Source of the DNA: Chitinophagaceae bacterium | GTDB taxonomy: Bacteria > Bacteroidota > Bacteroidia > Chitinophagales > Chitinophagaceae | Assembly (NCBI GenBank): GCA_023957125.1 | Contig: JAMLHL010000004.1 | Location: 124,001-188,000 of the forward strand | Direction: 5' to 3' | DNA: 64,000 nt | Part shown: positions 7,689-17,150 of the stretch, piece after piece | How positions within the stretch are numbered: position 1 is the first letter of the stretch | How the letters are laid out: every line of letters begins with the position of its first letter | The notes under the pieces: model-generated | Databases searched by the model: none | Told to the model about the DNA's origin: nothing | What the model saw: only the letters and a program-made list of their open reading frames with translations | Translations under genes and position numbers: made by a program

Positions 7689-9768
7689 TTACAGATCAAC
7701 ACCAATGCCCAGGCTCAGGTTTATCCCCTTTTTGTATTGGCTGAGTATGATCTTTTCATTGGACGCATTACTTTTTCGCGCCAGGTTGAAATAAGGGTTC
7801 AAAAGATTGGCCATCCTCCATTTCAGGCTGAGTTTTTTGTTGAATTTGAAGGACGATACAAAATCGAGGGTCGGAACTCCTTTTTCTATAATGTCCTGAA
7901 ATCCTAATGTGCCGTTGGTATAAATCCGGTTGCTGAAATAATTGAAGACCAAAGAAGTGGTCAGACTGTTTTTAGCATTTAAATGATCATAAGTAATATC
8001 TGTATTCATAATAAACGGTGAAGCGCCTTCCAGCCGGGATTTTCTTTCCCGGGTATTCATCAGGTTCAATACCAAACCGGTATGCAAAAGGGAAGCGTTC
8101 AATCCGAAAGAAAGTTTATGGGTATTTGAACCCGAAGCATTCTTCCGTTCGAAAACATTTTTTCTGATTTCCGCCTCCACGCCCATCACATCGGCGGATT
8201 TACCGATATTATCATAAGTAAGCAGTCCGGCAGAATTGCCTTTATCCACCCGGCCGATGGGGTTGATGATCCGTTTGTAAAAAACGGCCACAGAAAGTAA
8301 TTCCGATGGTTTGGGATAGCTCTCCCATTTAAGATCTATATTGTAATTATCGGACGGACGGAGACCGGGATTTCCCTCGCTGGCAAACCCGATATTCACA
8401 TATTGATACGGTGAGATCCAGCCTTTCCGCCAGCGTCCATTTTGATAACAACTGATACGTGAGCAAGAGGTTGTCATTGATCTGCTGCCTCCTTAAATAT
8501 CCCATATCCTGATCGCCATCCTGGTGCTTTTCCGAATGTTTGCCGCTGTATTCGCCTACATATTGGTTGTTGACATGAAGCATCATAAAATGATAGGCAA
8601 TGGAATGCGTTCTTCCCATATCGTAATTCAGATTGGCCAACACAAGCTGGTTGGTCTTTCCCGAATATTTTTTCCCGGTCTGATCCTGATAAATGATACC
8701 CGCGGTATTTATATTGCGAACCGTTTCTTCAGTGTAGGCATACTCCGTTGCATGCGTAGCCACCAAAAAAAGCGACAAAGGATTTTCTCCCAATGTAAAC
8801 CGTTTTCCGCCCGACAACCTGAAGCTTTGGTTGAGAGGGAACCTGGCCGGCGAAGGATCGAGGCTGTTGGTAAAATCAAATTTTCCGGGTGTGGGCCGCC
8901 TGGTACCGGCAAAACCGAAAAAATCTGACCCGGCGGGACGTAAAAATGTTCTTCTGTTGATATCCGTATTAAGCCCTTCCGAAATTTCCAGGCTCAGCAA
9001 CTGTTTGTTGAACAATTCCCCGGAGGTAATGTCTATGATCGCGCCACCCGCATCGCCTGTATTTTTAGCAGAAAAGACCTTATACACACCAATACTTTGG
9101 ATGATGTCTGTAACAAAAAAAGCCAACGCAATGTTTTTGTATTCGGGGTCTTCCGAGGGCATCGGCATTCCATTGAACAAGGTGGCGTTGTACCGGTCGC
9201 CAAGACCGCGAACAAATACATTTTTGACGCCCTCCTGCCTGGAAATTCCCGACACCTGCGATACCGCCGCCGCCGCATCGCTGATACCTTTACGTGATAA
9301 TTCCCGGGCACCAACGATCTGCGTTGCCATCAACGATCTCCGCTGTTCTGCCAACAACATATTTTCAGTTTCGCGATTGACCCGCGCTATAATTTCAATC
9401 ACCTCCAAACGGATGCTTTCAGGGATAAGCGCTAATTCTATTTCAGTAGTATCACCGGCCCGGACAACAACGTTCTCTTTGGTCACCGACTCATACGAAA
9501 GGTGGGAACCTGTCAATTGATAAGTATCTGCCGGAACATTTTGAATAATGAAATCACCCCCGGCATCCGCTATCGCCACCTTGGAGACGCCTTTTACTAC
9601 AATGGTTGCGCCCGTTAGCGGCTCCCTGGTGTTGGAATCGAAAACGCTGCCTTTGATGACCCCGCTCTGGCCGGAGACGGAAGATAAAAATGAGAAGAAA
9701 AGCAATAACAAAATTCCCACAAAAACCATACTTTTCGGGATCACTTTGCGTCGTATAAATTCTTGCAT
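7689..9768 (-). pseudogene. TonB-dependent receptor, disrupted by internal deletion and frameshift
   Basis: Two overlapping frames make up one receptor. The upstream part (from ATG 9768, or 9807) has a signal peptide ending SSVSGQ, a CarboxypepD-reg domain (IKGSVFDSNTREPLTGATI), a plug domain (VSGISRQEGVKNVFVRGLGDRYNATLFNGMP split by frame-coherent segments) and the first barrel strands. It then loses frame after about KWTLAERL and terminates at 8347. The downstream part resumes in another frame at ISPYQYVNIGFASEGNPGL, encodes the last strands and ends LSLGIGVDL at 7689. The join is near 8402-8425. Together they give only about 700 residues, short for this class (commonly 800-1000), so barrel strands appear to be missing. 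A Pho box precedes the gene. Confidence 0.8.
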
Positions 9769-9812
9769 AAAGCAGGTTGTTTTTAATTTCTGATGCAAAA
9801 GTCCCACTGCAT

Positions 9813-9830
9813 TGTTACAGATTGGCTACG
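9813..9830 (-). promoter_or_regulatory. Pho-box-like direct repeat upstream of the TonB receptor
   Basis: On the minus strand it reads CGTAGCC-AATC-TGTAACA: two 7-bp units with 11-bp period. The pstS box at 17151-17168 is CGTAACA-GTAT-CGTAACA. The matches to that unit are 5/7 and 6/7. The distance to the preferred start codon (9768) is 45 bp, against 44 bp for pstS. Control by PhoB is inferred. Confidence 0.5.
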
Positions 9831-9898
9831 GAAAAAATACGATTCTAATAATTAGGAGATGCTGAATAACCGGCGCACTTCATGGGATGTGAGTTAAA

Positions 9899-10108
9899 AT
9901 GCCACGAATTCACGAATCTTTTGTTGGAATTCGTAAAAATTTTATGAAGATGGTACGTTTTTGAGGATAAGATTTGATCTGACAGCTTTGGTGATGCAAG
10001 ACTTTTCTTAGAATTATCTGAAAATGCCTGCAGCGATCAGCCATAAAATATAATTATACCAATTTGATATACGAATATGCCTGTGGCACATTCGTGCATT
10101 CGTGGCAT
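9899..10108. repeat. Inverted repeat pair (19 bp, one mismatch) in a 477-bp gene-free region
   Basis: 9899-9917 (ATGCCACGAATTCACGAAT) and 10090-10108 (ATTCGTGCATTCGTGGCAT) are reverse complements except for one base, 172 bp apart. Sequences of the type gccacgaattcacgaat recur between genes in many bacteria. The rest of 9808-10284 holds the Pho box but no open frame I trust. No transposase is present, so this may be a non-autonomous element or chance-placed repeat copies. Confidence 0.45.
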
Positions 10109-10284
10109 AGAGAAAAATGCGATGCAGCTAAACAGCAGCCCCTAAGTATAAGAGGAGCGCGGAAGGACCAGGAGCAAAGCCGGACCGAGGGGGCAATTCA
10201 GCGGCGATATGAAGTAAAAAAGGGTTGATAAATGCCGGACCAGGCGCCTGCTACAGCTGCAGGAATACCAGATGCTGCCTTTTC

Positions 10285-12003
10285 TCATTTTCTTCTTTTC
10301 CTCAAAGAAAATAAAAATTCCAGCCCCCCGTTTTTCCTGTTTTTGGCGATGATCTTCCCCTGGTGGAAAAGAACGGCATTTTTTACAATGGACAAACCCA
10401 GTCCCGACCCGCCTTTATCGCGAGTGCGGCCTTCGCCGATGCGATAAAAACGTTCAAAGATGCGATTCAACTGGCTTTCATCCTCAATACCAACGCCGGT
10501 ATCATAAAATGAGAAATAATAAAAATCGGCATCCTCGTTATAAATCGTCGCCACTATTTCAATATTTTCCCCGGCGTACCGGATGGCATTGTCGGTAAGA
10601 TTCCTGAACAGGGAATACAACAAAACCGGATTTCCCGTAATAACCGTCTCATCCGGAATATCCCAATCAAAGCGGATATCCTTCGTGGTGAGGTCGGGGA
10701 GTGATTCCGCCTTTATTTTTTGCAACAAACCGGCGAGCTTCACTTTTTCGAAAACAAAGGACTCCGGCGCTTCTTCCATCTTAGCGAGCTGACTCATATC
10801 CTGGATGATGTCCGACAGCATTACGGCTTGATTAAATGCCTTTTCAATAAAATATCTTTTTGTTTCTTCACCGGGCAGCCCACTTAAAACCGTCTCTAAA
10901 TATCCCCTGATGCTCGTCACAGGCGTGCGTAATTCATGTGCAATGTTATCGGTCATCTCCTGCTTGAGCAATCGCGTCTTTTCCTGTTTGGTGATATCAT
11001 TCAGGGTTATCTCAAAACTCTGGTCGCCGAAAATGTTGGCCCTTAAAGAAAAAGCTTTCCCCTGCTTTTTTATCTGCGTTTCAAAGTAAAAGCCGTCTTT
11101 GTGCAACAGGAAATGCTGCACCTGTCTAAAAGTGGGATCCGTAAGGATGGTACCGGCTTCACTGGTAGGCTCATCCGTTATGGTGTTCAGGTATTGAATA
11201 AACAGCCCGTTGTGAAATTCAACTTCATGATCCGCCGAAAAAAAACAGATCCCCTCTTCCAGTATCTGGATATGCTGGAGCAGTTTTTGTTTTTCCTGTG
11301 CATTTTTTTGCTGGCTTTCTTTCAACTGGCGATAGTTGTCCGCAATTTTACGGCCGATCTCACCCAACTCATTTTTCGGAAAAGGGATGTTGTCGTCTAT
11401 ATATGCCGGGTTGGACGCAAAATCGCGAAGTTGCCTGACAGATCTCTCAAAGCCTTTGGTGATGACGTGAATAAGAAATAAAAACAATATAAAGAACAGG
11501 AGAATAAAATAAAGAGAGGCATTATCCGGCTTCAGAAACTGCTGCACTCCTATGTTGTAGGGCAGCGCTGCACGGATATATAAGTTTTCGTATCGCCTGG
11601 CAAAGTACAGGTATTCCTTTTCATTGGAATCGGAACGCCGGATATCCGAACCCTTTCCACGGATGAGCGCCGATTGTATTTCCGGCCGGTGGAGGTGATT
11701 CATTAAATTTGAGATATCCCGGATGGAATTATCAAACAATACTTCCCCCTCCCCATTGATCAGTGTAATTCTCAGTTCTTCGGGCAATACGGACAGCATT
11801 ACCTGTATCTCGTCTTTCGGATCACCCTTTGCGTTTGCAAGCCCCGCGTTTATAATATCAGTATAGGATTCCAACTTTTCTTCCAGCGCTTTCGTATTCA
11901 ATTCCTTTTCGCGCAATTGTTCAAAAATTGCGACCCCAATTGTGAAAAAGGTGAAAATGATGGCAAAATAGAGAAAGAGTTTCAGGCGGTAATTCAGTTT
12001 CAT
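10285..12003 (-). CDS. phoR: Phosphate-regulon sensor histidine kinase PhoR
   Basis: A 572-residue membrane kinase. It has a first transmembrane helix at about residues 8-27, a periplasmic sensor region to about 162, and a second helix at about 163-183. A linker and PAS-like segment run to about 340. The HisKA domain carries the phospho-acceptor His356 (NIAHELRTPVTSIRGYLE) and the HATPase domain has an N box (RNLTDNAIRY) and G boxes (DTGVGIEDES, GGSGLGLSIVK). It overlaps phoB by 4 bp (ATGA), so the two are translationally coupled. Context with pstSCAB-phoU identifies it as PhoR, which reports phosphate status through PhoU and phosphorylates PhoB. It is the last gene of the operon. Confidence 0.93.
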   Translation of the reverse strand: MKLNYRLKLFLYFAIIFTFFTIGVAIFEQLREKELNTKALEEKLESYTDIINAGLANAKGDPKDEIQVMLSVLPEELRITLINGEGEVLFDNSIRDISNLMNHLHRPEIQSALIRGKGSDIRRSDSNEKEYLYFARRYENLYIRAALPYNIGVQQFLKPDNASLYFILLFFILFLFLIHVITKGFERSVRQLRDFASNPAYIDDNIPFPKNELGEIGRKIADNYRQLKESQQKNAQEKQKLLQHIQILEEGICFFSADHEVEFHNGLFIQYLNTITDEPTSEAGTILTDPTFRQVQHFLLHKDGFYFETQIKKQGKAFSLRANIFGDQSFEITLNDITKQEKTRLLKQEMTDNIAHELRTPVTSIRGYLETVLSGLPGEETKRYFIEKAFNQAVMLSDIIQDMSQLAKMEEAPESFVFEKVKLAGLLQKIKAESLPDLTTKDIRFDWDIPDETVITGNPVLLYSLFRNLTDNAIRYAGENIEIVATIYNEDADFYYFSFYDTGVGIEDESQLNRIFERFYRIGEGRTRDKGGSGLGLSIVKNAVLFHQGKIIAKNRKNGGLEFLFSLRKRRK

Positions 12004-12707
12004 AAGCCCGACGGATTAAAACGATAGCCATAACCCTGGCGGTTTGATATCCAGCCTGCATACCTGCCAAGCTTTTTTCTCAGCCGGGTGATATGCACAT
12101 CCACCGTGCGTTCGGTGATATAAGAGGCTTCGCTCCATAAAATATTGATCATTCTTTTTCTTGAAAATATCTGATTGGGTTGTTTAATCAGCAACGACAA
12201 AATTTCAAACTCGGTTTTGGTAAGGGCTATCTTTTTCTCGTGGATGAATACTTCTTTCAGGTTGAAATCCACCTCGAAATCACCGGCGATAAACCGGTCT
12301 TCAGATTCAGTATCCGTACCCGCATTTTCCGTTCTTCTCAAAACTGCTTTCACCCGTGCTATCACTTCCCTTATCGAAAAAGGTTTGGGTATATAATCAT
12401 CCGCACCCACAGAAAAGCCGGTGAGCAGGTCGTTTTGCGTATTTTTTGCCGTCAGAAAAATGATCGGCGTATGAATATCCTGATCCCGGATAGCTTCCGC
12501 AAACTTATAACCCGACATTCCGCCCATCATAATATCCAGGAGAATAAGATCAAAACCTTTTAAATTTTTGGATAAGGCTTCTTCGGCGGAAAAAGCGGTT
12601 TCTGCTTCAAAGCCTTCATTTTTGAGATTATACTCCAGGATCTCCGTAATGTCTGCATCGTCATCCACCAGCAGTATCTTGCTTTTAGCAGGATTTAAAT
12701 CAGTCAT
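12000..12707 (-). CDS. phoB: Phosphate-regulon response regulator PhoB
   Basis: An OmpR-family response regulator of about 235 residues from the ATG at 12707 (MTDLNPAKSKILLVDDD). A GTG at 12752, overlapping the phoU stop, would add 15 unconserved residues. The receiver domain shows the acidic pocket DDD, the phosphorylated Asp in LILLDIMMGG, the Thr/Ser switch in IIFLTAKN and the conserved Lys in YIPKPFS. The C-terminal winged helix (LTKTEFEILSLLIKQP, SEASYITERTVDVHITRLRKKLG) is the DNA-binding domain. It should bind the Pho-box repeats found upstream of pstS and of the TonB receptor. Receptor and kinase genes are adjacent and overlapping. Confidence 0.94.
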   Translation of the reverse strand: MTDLNPAKSKILLVDDDADITEILEYNLKNEGFEAETAFSAEEALSKNLKGFDLILLDIMMGGMSGYKFAEAIRDQDIHTPIIFLTAKNTQNDLLTGFSVGADDYIPKPFSIREVIARVKAVLRRTENAGTDTESEDRFIAGDFEVDFNLKEVFIHEKKIALTKTEFEILSLLIKQPNQIFSRKRMINILWSEASYITERTVDVHITRLRKKLGRYAGWISNRQGYGYRFNPSGL

Positions 12708-12751
12708 AAAAAAACTTTGCGAGAATGTTGACAATATTATATCGGTTACCA

Positions 12752-13417
12752 CTACGGCCTGTCTTTATGCTTTAATATTTTCGCTTCGGTATAAAAAGCT
12801 ATTTCCTCAACGATATTGCTGCAATGATCTCCAATCCGCTCCATCTTTTGTAAAGTTAAGATCATTTTCAAACCGCAGTCTATCTTTGCCGGCTCTTTTT
12901 GCAATTGCCCGTTCAGCACCTGGAAAGCATTTCGGTATATTTCGTTTATTTTTCTGTCTTTCGCCAAAATTTTTCCCGCATTCCTCGCATTCTCCGAATT
13001 GAAAGCTACCTGGCTATCCGTCAGCATACTCAAAAGATTTTCAAACATGGATTCAATTTCCAGGGGCTTTTTGGTTTGGGCAAAAAAACCGGCACAATCT
13101 CCATCCGCTACATAGCGTGCGATGCCCACCGCATAATCGGCTATGCGTTCGAGGGTGAGGCTGATCTTCATAATGGACAACACCAGCCTCAGGTCAATAG
13201 CCACCGGACTGTACAGGGCTATATAATGCTCACAAAGACTATCCATTTTGAGATCGAAAGCATCCACTCTTTTTTCGAGACCCATCACTTCCTCAGCGCG
13301 TTCGGTGTCGCCTCCCAACAAAGCCTGTTTTGATCTCTCCACCTGGGAAATAACCAGCTTCCACATCTGGTTTATTTCATCTTTCAAAAACTGCAGTTCC
13401 TGTTCATTTTGTTTCAT
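12752..13417 (-). CDS. phoU: Phosphate transport system regulator PhoU
   Basis: The 221-residue protein is all-helical with the two PhoU repeats, each carrying an acidic metal-binding helix (SLTLERIADYAVGIARY in the first, LQKMERIGDHCSNIVEEIAFY in the second). The ERIxD pattern is the family hallmark. PhoU links the Pst transporter to PhoR and represses the regulon when phosphate is plentiful. It lies 12 bp after pstB and ends where phoB begins, so it is part of the same transcript. Length is normal. Confidence 0.95.
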   Translation of the reverse strand: MKQNEQELQFLKDEINQMWKLVISQVERSKQALLGGDTERAEEVMGLEKRVDAFDLKMDSLCEHYIALYSPVAIDLRLVLSIMKISLTLERIADYAVGIARYVADGDCAGFFAQTKKPLEIESMFENLLSMLTDSQVAFNSENARNAGKILAKDRKINEIYRNAFQVLNGQLQKEPAKIDCGLKMILTLQKMERIGDHCSNIVEEIAFYTEAKILKHKDRP

Positions 13418-13429
13418 TATTTTGAATTT

Positions 13430-14176
13430 TTATCCGAATCTTCCGGTAATATAATTTTGAGTCGCTTCTTTATCAGGATTTAAAAACATTTTTTTGGTAT
13501 CGCTGTATTCCACCAATTCGCCCAACATAAAAAAGGCGGTCTTATCACTTACTCTTGCAGCCTGCTGCATATTATGTGTTACAATTACAATCGTGTAATC
13601 CGTTTTCAGCCGGTGAATAAGTTCTTCAATTTTTGAAGTCGAAACGGGATCGAGCGCCGACGCCGGTTCGTCCATCAGCAACACCATGGGCGACACAGCC
13701 AGCGCCCGCGCGATACATAACCTTTGCTGTTGTCCGCCGGAGAGTTCGAAAGCAGACTTGTGCAGTTTGTCTTTCACCTCATCCCATAAAGCCGCTGAAA
13801 TCAGCGATTCTTCCACCCGTTGCGTCACCGATTTTTTATTATTATTCCCGTTGACCCGTAAGCCATAGGCTACGTTTTCAAAAATGGATTTAGGAAACGG
13901 ATTGGGTTTTTGAAATACCATTCCCACCTCCTTGCGCAGTTCATCCACGTCAACAGACCTATTGTAAATATTTTGATCATTGACGACACATTCCCCTTCA
14001 AGGCGCGTGTTTTCTATCAGGTCGTTCATCCGGTTGAATAATCTCAGGAAGGTTGATTTTCCGCAACCGGAAGGACCGATCAGGGCAGTAACCGTCTGTT
14101 GCCCTATTTCCATATTGATGTTTCTAAGGGCCTGAAAGTCGCCATAATAAAAATTTACATTTTTTGCTTCAATCAT
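13430..14176 (-). CDS. pstB: Phosphate ABC transporter ATP-binding protein PstB
   Basis: A 248-residue ATPase with Walker [10 protein letters not shown] (about residues 33-41), a Q-loop in [14 protein letters not shown] typical of PstB, the signature [15 protein letters not shown], Walker [15 protein letters not shown] and the H-loop [16 protein letters not shown]. The KPNPFP segment after the Q-loop distinguishes PstB from other importer ATPases. It works as a dimer on the cytoplasmic face of the PstCA permease. It is 3 bp downstream of pstA and 12 bp upstream of phoU. Confidence 0.96.
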   Translation of the reverse strand: MIEAKNVNFYYGDFQALRNINMEIGQQTVTALIGPSGCGKSTFLRLFNRMNDLIENTRLEGECVVNDQNIYNRSVDVDELRKEVGMVFQKPNPFPKSIFENVAYGLRVNGNNNKKSVTQRVEESLISAALWDEVKDKLHKSAFELSGGQQQRLCIARALAVSPMVLLMDEPASALDPVSTSKIEELIHRLKTDYTIVIVTHNMQQAARVSDKTAFFMLGELVEYSDTKKMFLNPDKEATQNYITGRFG

Positions 14177-14179
14177 CTT

Positions 14180-15034
14180 CTATTCGTTGGAGTTTTTATT
14201 TTTTAAACTATTCCTCAGCAGCGATACCAATGCATTCATCAGCAGAACGATAAAGATCAGTACCAAAGCCGTTCCGTAAGCCATCGGCCGCGTTGCTTCC
14301 ATATCGGTACCACTGGTAGCCAACACATATAAATGATAAGGAAGTGCCATGGCCTGGTCGAAAATGCTATCGGGCAGATGAGGAAGGAAATAGGCGGCTA
14401 CCGTAAAAAGTATAGGTGCCGTTTCACCCGAAACCCGCCCTACGGATAAGATAATGCCGGTTAAGATATTGGGGAAAGCGGCAGGCAATACCACCCTCCG
14501 GATGGTGGTTAATTTGGTAGCTCCCAAAGCCAGACTGCCGGTACGATAAGAATCAGGCACCGCTTTCAGCGCTTCTTCAGTGGTACGGATGATCAAAGGA
14601 AGCGCAAGCAGGGCAAGGGTTAGCGACCCGGCTAATAGAGAACTGCCAAAACCCATTTTATTGACAAATAAAGTCATTCCGAATAAGCCGAAAACAACAG
14701 ACGGAACACCGGCCAGGTTGTTGGTCATTATCCGCATTATCCGGATGATCCTGGTTTCTCCGCCGTATTCGACGGTATAAATGGCGGCTGTAATCCCCAG
14801 CGGCAAAGCAAACAGCATGCTTCCAACAACCAGGTAAAAGGTGCCTACGATAGCCGGGAAAATACCGCCCGCGGTCATCCCTTCAGTGGGCGACGCAGTT
14901 AAAAACGTCCAATTGATGGCTTTTGCACCGTTAAAAACAATAAATCCGAGAATGCTCACCAGCATTAGCACCACGGAAACAGAAAATATCCTGAAGGTGG
15001 TAAATGCTATCCTTTGTTTTATTTTTCTATCCAT
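14180..15034 (-). CDS. pstA: Phosphate ABC transporter permease PstA
   Basis: From the ATG at 15034 (MDRKIKQRIAFTTFR) the protein has about 284 residues, normal for PstA. An upstream ATG at 15106 would place 24 extra residues inside the 3' end of pstC, and so is less likely. It has six predicted membrane helices and the importer EAA-type loop in LALGATKLTTIRRVVLPAAFPNI, which contacts PstB. GVPSVVFGLFG is a PstA/PstC family signature. The gene overlaps nothing but starts 9 bp past the pstC stop codon. It forms the phosphate channel with PstC. Confidence 0.95.
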   Translation of the reverse strand: MDRKIKQRIAFTTFRIFSVSVVLMLVSILGFIVFNGAKAINWTFLTASPTEGMTAGGIFPAIVGTFYLVVGSMLFALPLGITAAIYTVEYGGETRIIRIMRIMTNNLAGVPSVVFGLFGMTLFVNKMGFGSSLLAGSLTLALLALPLIIRTTEEALKAVPDSYRTGSLALGATKLTTIRRVVLPAAFPNILTGIILSVGRVSGETAPILFTVAAYFLPHLPDSIFDQAMALPYHLYVLATSGTDMEATRPMAYGTALVLIFIVLLMNALVSLLRNSLKNKNSNE

Positions 15035-15042
15035 TATTTCAT

Positions 15043-16245
15043 TTATTTCTTTGATACAAATTCCGCAATCACCGTGGTCATCGTTGTTATCAAAAACAGG
15101 ATACACCCCAGTAAGAATAAAGCCTGGTAATGCGCTCCGCCTGCGGGCGCTTCTCCCAATTCTGCCGCGATGGTTGCAGGTATGGTTCTCACCGATTCGA
15201 ACGGTGTTACCGGCATCACGGCTGCGTTGCCGGTAACCATCAATACCGCCATTGTTTCGCCGATGGCCCTTCCGATCCCCAGTACCATAGCAGCTACGAT
15301 GCCCGAGCTGGCATAAGGGAAAACAACCTTACAGATGGTTTGCCATTTCGTTGCGCCCAATGCAAGACTGGCTTCCTTTAAAGCCCTCGGCGTATTATCC
15401 AGCGCATCTTCGGCCACCGAAATGATCGTGGGCATAGCCATGATAGCCAGGATCATACCCCCGGTCAGCGCGGTTTCCCCCACGGGGAGGTGAAATATTT
15501 TTTGAATAGCGGGAGATAAAACAACCAGGCCAAAAAATCCATATACCACGGAAGGAATTCCGGCCAGCAGCTCAATAACGGGCTTCAGTACCTGCCTCGT
15601 TTTTTTAGTGGCTAATTCAGAGAGAAATATCGCAACCCCCAGGCTCAGCGGAACCGCGATGAGAATGGCTAAGAAACTGACCAGCAGGGTTCCCGAAATG
15701 AGTGGTAAAGCGCCAAACAAGGGGGAAGGTGTAGCGGTGGGCAGCCATTCTTTACCCCCAAAAAAACCGGCTATGGTTATATTTTTTGCCGGAAGTTCTT
15801 TTATATCCGCACCAACCGGGGGCGCATATCGCTGCGGCAAAAAAGCAATGATGTTGGGATCACTTTTAATAACTTCTTCTAATTTACCGGACAACAATTC
15901 ATAATGATCTCCCCATTCTTCTTCCGGGTATTCCTTAAAAATGTCATCCACCCTGTAGGGCCTGATGGCTTTGTTTGGCCCGCCCAACTGATCCCAACTG
16001 GTTATTTCTGAATCGAAGATCTGTTTGATCTCGTATGGGGTCAGTTGTTCCACAGGATTTTTTGTATTCAGATAAAGAGCATAGCCCTTTTCCACATCCG
16101 GCGACCGGAACAGTCCGATCCCTTCTCTGAAAAGAAAAATGACGATGAACAGAATGACGATGCCGGTAACCGCCCCGCTGGCCGACAACAGCCGCTCCGT
16201 TCCTCTTTCCATCACCTTCTTATATTTCCCCTTTCTTTTCATCAT
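15043..16245 (-). CDS. pstC: Phosphate ABC transporter permease PstC with extra periplasmic domain
   Basis: The 400-residue protein is longer than the roughly 300-320 of E. coli-type PstC. Residues 25-45 form the first membrane helix. About residues 50-165 are a hydrophilic insert before the usual permease core, and the core carries LLAGIPSVVYGFFGL and the PstB-contact loop ASLALGATKWQTICKVVFPYA. Within the insert, residues 60-98 align with residues 118-156 of the PstS encoded next door (13 identities in 39, including LT, IF, W, GG and PY). The insert therefore looks like a fragment of a phosphate-binding domain fused into the first external loop. The gene overlaps pstS by 26 bp. Confidence 0.93.
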   Translation of the reverse strand: MMKRKGKYKKVMERGTERLLSASGAVTGIVILFIVIFLFREGIGLFRSPDVEKGYALYLNTKNPVEQLTPYEIKQIFDSEITSWDQLGGPNKAIRPYRVDDIFKEYPEEEWGDHYELLSGKLEEVIKSDPNIIAFLPQRYAPPVGADIKELPAKNITIAGFFGGKEWLPTATPSPLFGALPLISGTLLVSFLAILIAVPLSLGVAIFLSELATKKTRQVLKPVIELLAGIPSVVYGFFGLVVLSPAIQKIFHLPVGETALTGGMILAIMAMPTIISVAEDALDNTPRALKEASLALGATKWQTICKVVFPYASSGIVAAMVLGIGRAIGETMAVLMVTGNAAVMPVTPFESVRTIPATIAAELGEAPAGGAHYQALFLLGCILFLITTMTTVIAEFVSKK

Positions 16246-17107
16246 TGTTCGGGGCTGGTTGAGTAAAGGGAATATAGCCGAGCTGTTTCACTGCTTGTTG
16301 TCCTTCATCGGAGCGTACAAAACGGATAAAAGGGTCCACCTTGCTTTCTGAAGCCGTCAGATAATAATAATATAAGGGCCGGACGATGGGGTAGGATCTG
16401 TTGCCGGCATTCTCAAATGACGGCTCCACAAAACTGCGTCCGGAGTCGTATGAAATATGAACAGCTTTCACAGCCTTGTCAAGATAGGCCAGCCCAACAT
16501 ATCCGATCGCACCCCGGGTCTGGCTCACCGACTGGATCATGGCACCCGTGGCAGGCATACTCAGAATGCCATTTTTATAGTTCTTGTTTTCTAACACATG
16601 TTCTTTAAAAAATTCATACGTGCCGGAGGAGGTTTCGCGCGAATAGGGAATGATCTTTATATCATCACCCCCTACTTCTTTCCAGTTCTGTATTTTACCC
16701 GTAAAAATATCTTCTAACTGCTCTCTTGTTAGGTTAGATATTACATTATCGTTATTCACCACCACCGCCAAAGCGTCGTATGCAATGACGATCTCCTCAA
16801 CCGCTATTCCCTTCGACCCGATTTTAAGGATCTCTTCAAATTTCATTTTCCGGGAAGCCTGGGCAATATCCACAATGCCTTCCGCTAAAGCCGCAATACC
16901 CACGCCGCTTCCCCCGCCCGTCACCGAAATCTTGCTTTCGGGCGATCGTCTCATATATACTTCCACTTCCTTTTGCGTGAGCGGCAATACCGTATCCGAT
17001 CCGGTGATTTTCAATGAGCTGTTGTCGCGTGAACAGGCCGCCAACATAAAAGCAACAACAAAAAACAGCGCTTTTTTAAAGGCTCTTTTTTCCATTTCTT
17101 TTTTCAT
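16220..17107 (-). CDS. pstS: Phosphate ABC transporter substrate-binding lipoprotein PstS
   Basis: A 295-residue lipoprotein. Residues 10-25 form the signal ending in LAACS with lipidated Cys25. The mature part has the PstS phosphate-binding loops: ITGSDTVLPL near residue 35, GGGSGVGIAAL near 65, and SRETSSGTYEFF near 157. A second ATG four codons in (17095) is an equally possible start. PstS captures orthophosphate in the periplasm, here anchored to a membrane, and delivers it to PstCA. It is the first gene of the pst-pho operon and has a clear Pho box upstream. Confidence 0.95.
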   Translation of the reverse strand: MKKEMEKRAFKKALFFVVAFMLAACSRDNSSLKITGSDTVLPLTQKEVEVYMRRSPESKISVTGGGSGVGIAALAEGIVDIAQASRKMKFEEILKIGSKGIAVEEIVIAYDALAVVVNNDNVISNLTREQLEDIFTGKIQNWKEVGGDDIKIIPYSRETSSGTYEFFKEHVLENKNYKNGILSMPATGAMIQSVSQTRGAIGYVGLAYLDKAVKAVHISYDSGRSFVEPSFENAGNRSYPIVRPLYYYYLTASESKVDPFIRFVRSDEGQQAVKQLGYIPFTQPAPNNDEKKGEI

Positions 17108-17150
17108 GCCGCAAAGATGGCCTTATATGATTACGGCTATATTTAGTTCC

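Noticed and set aside
7689..9807. Two separate genes for the TonB receptor region
   Set aside because: The second frame's first residues before SPYQYVNIG have no family resemblance, while both halves give complementary parts of one receptor, so a single broken gene is the simpler reading.
12707..12752. GTG start at 12752 for PhoB
   Set aside because: It adds 15 residues not expected before the receiver domain; the ATG at 12707 gives a normal start. The GTG overlaps the phoU stop, so translational coupling cannot be fully excluded.
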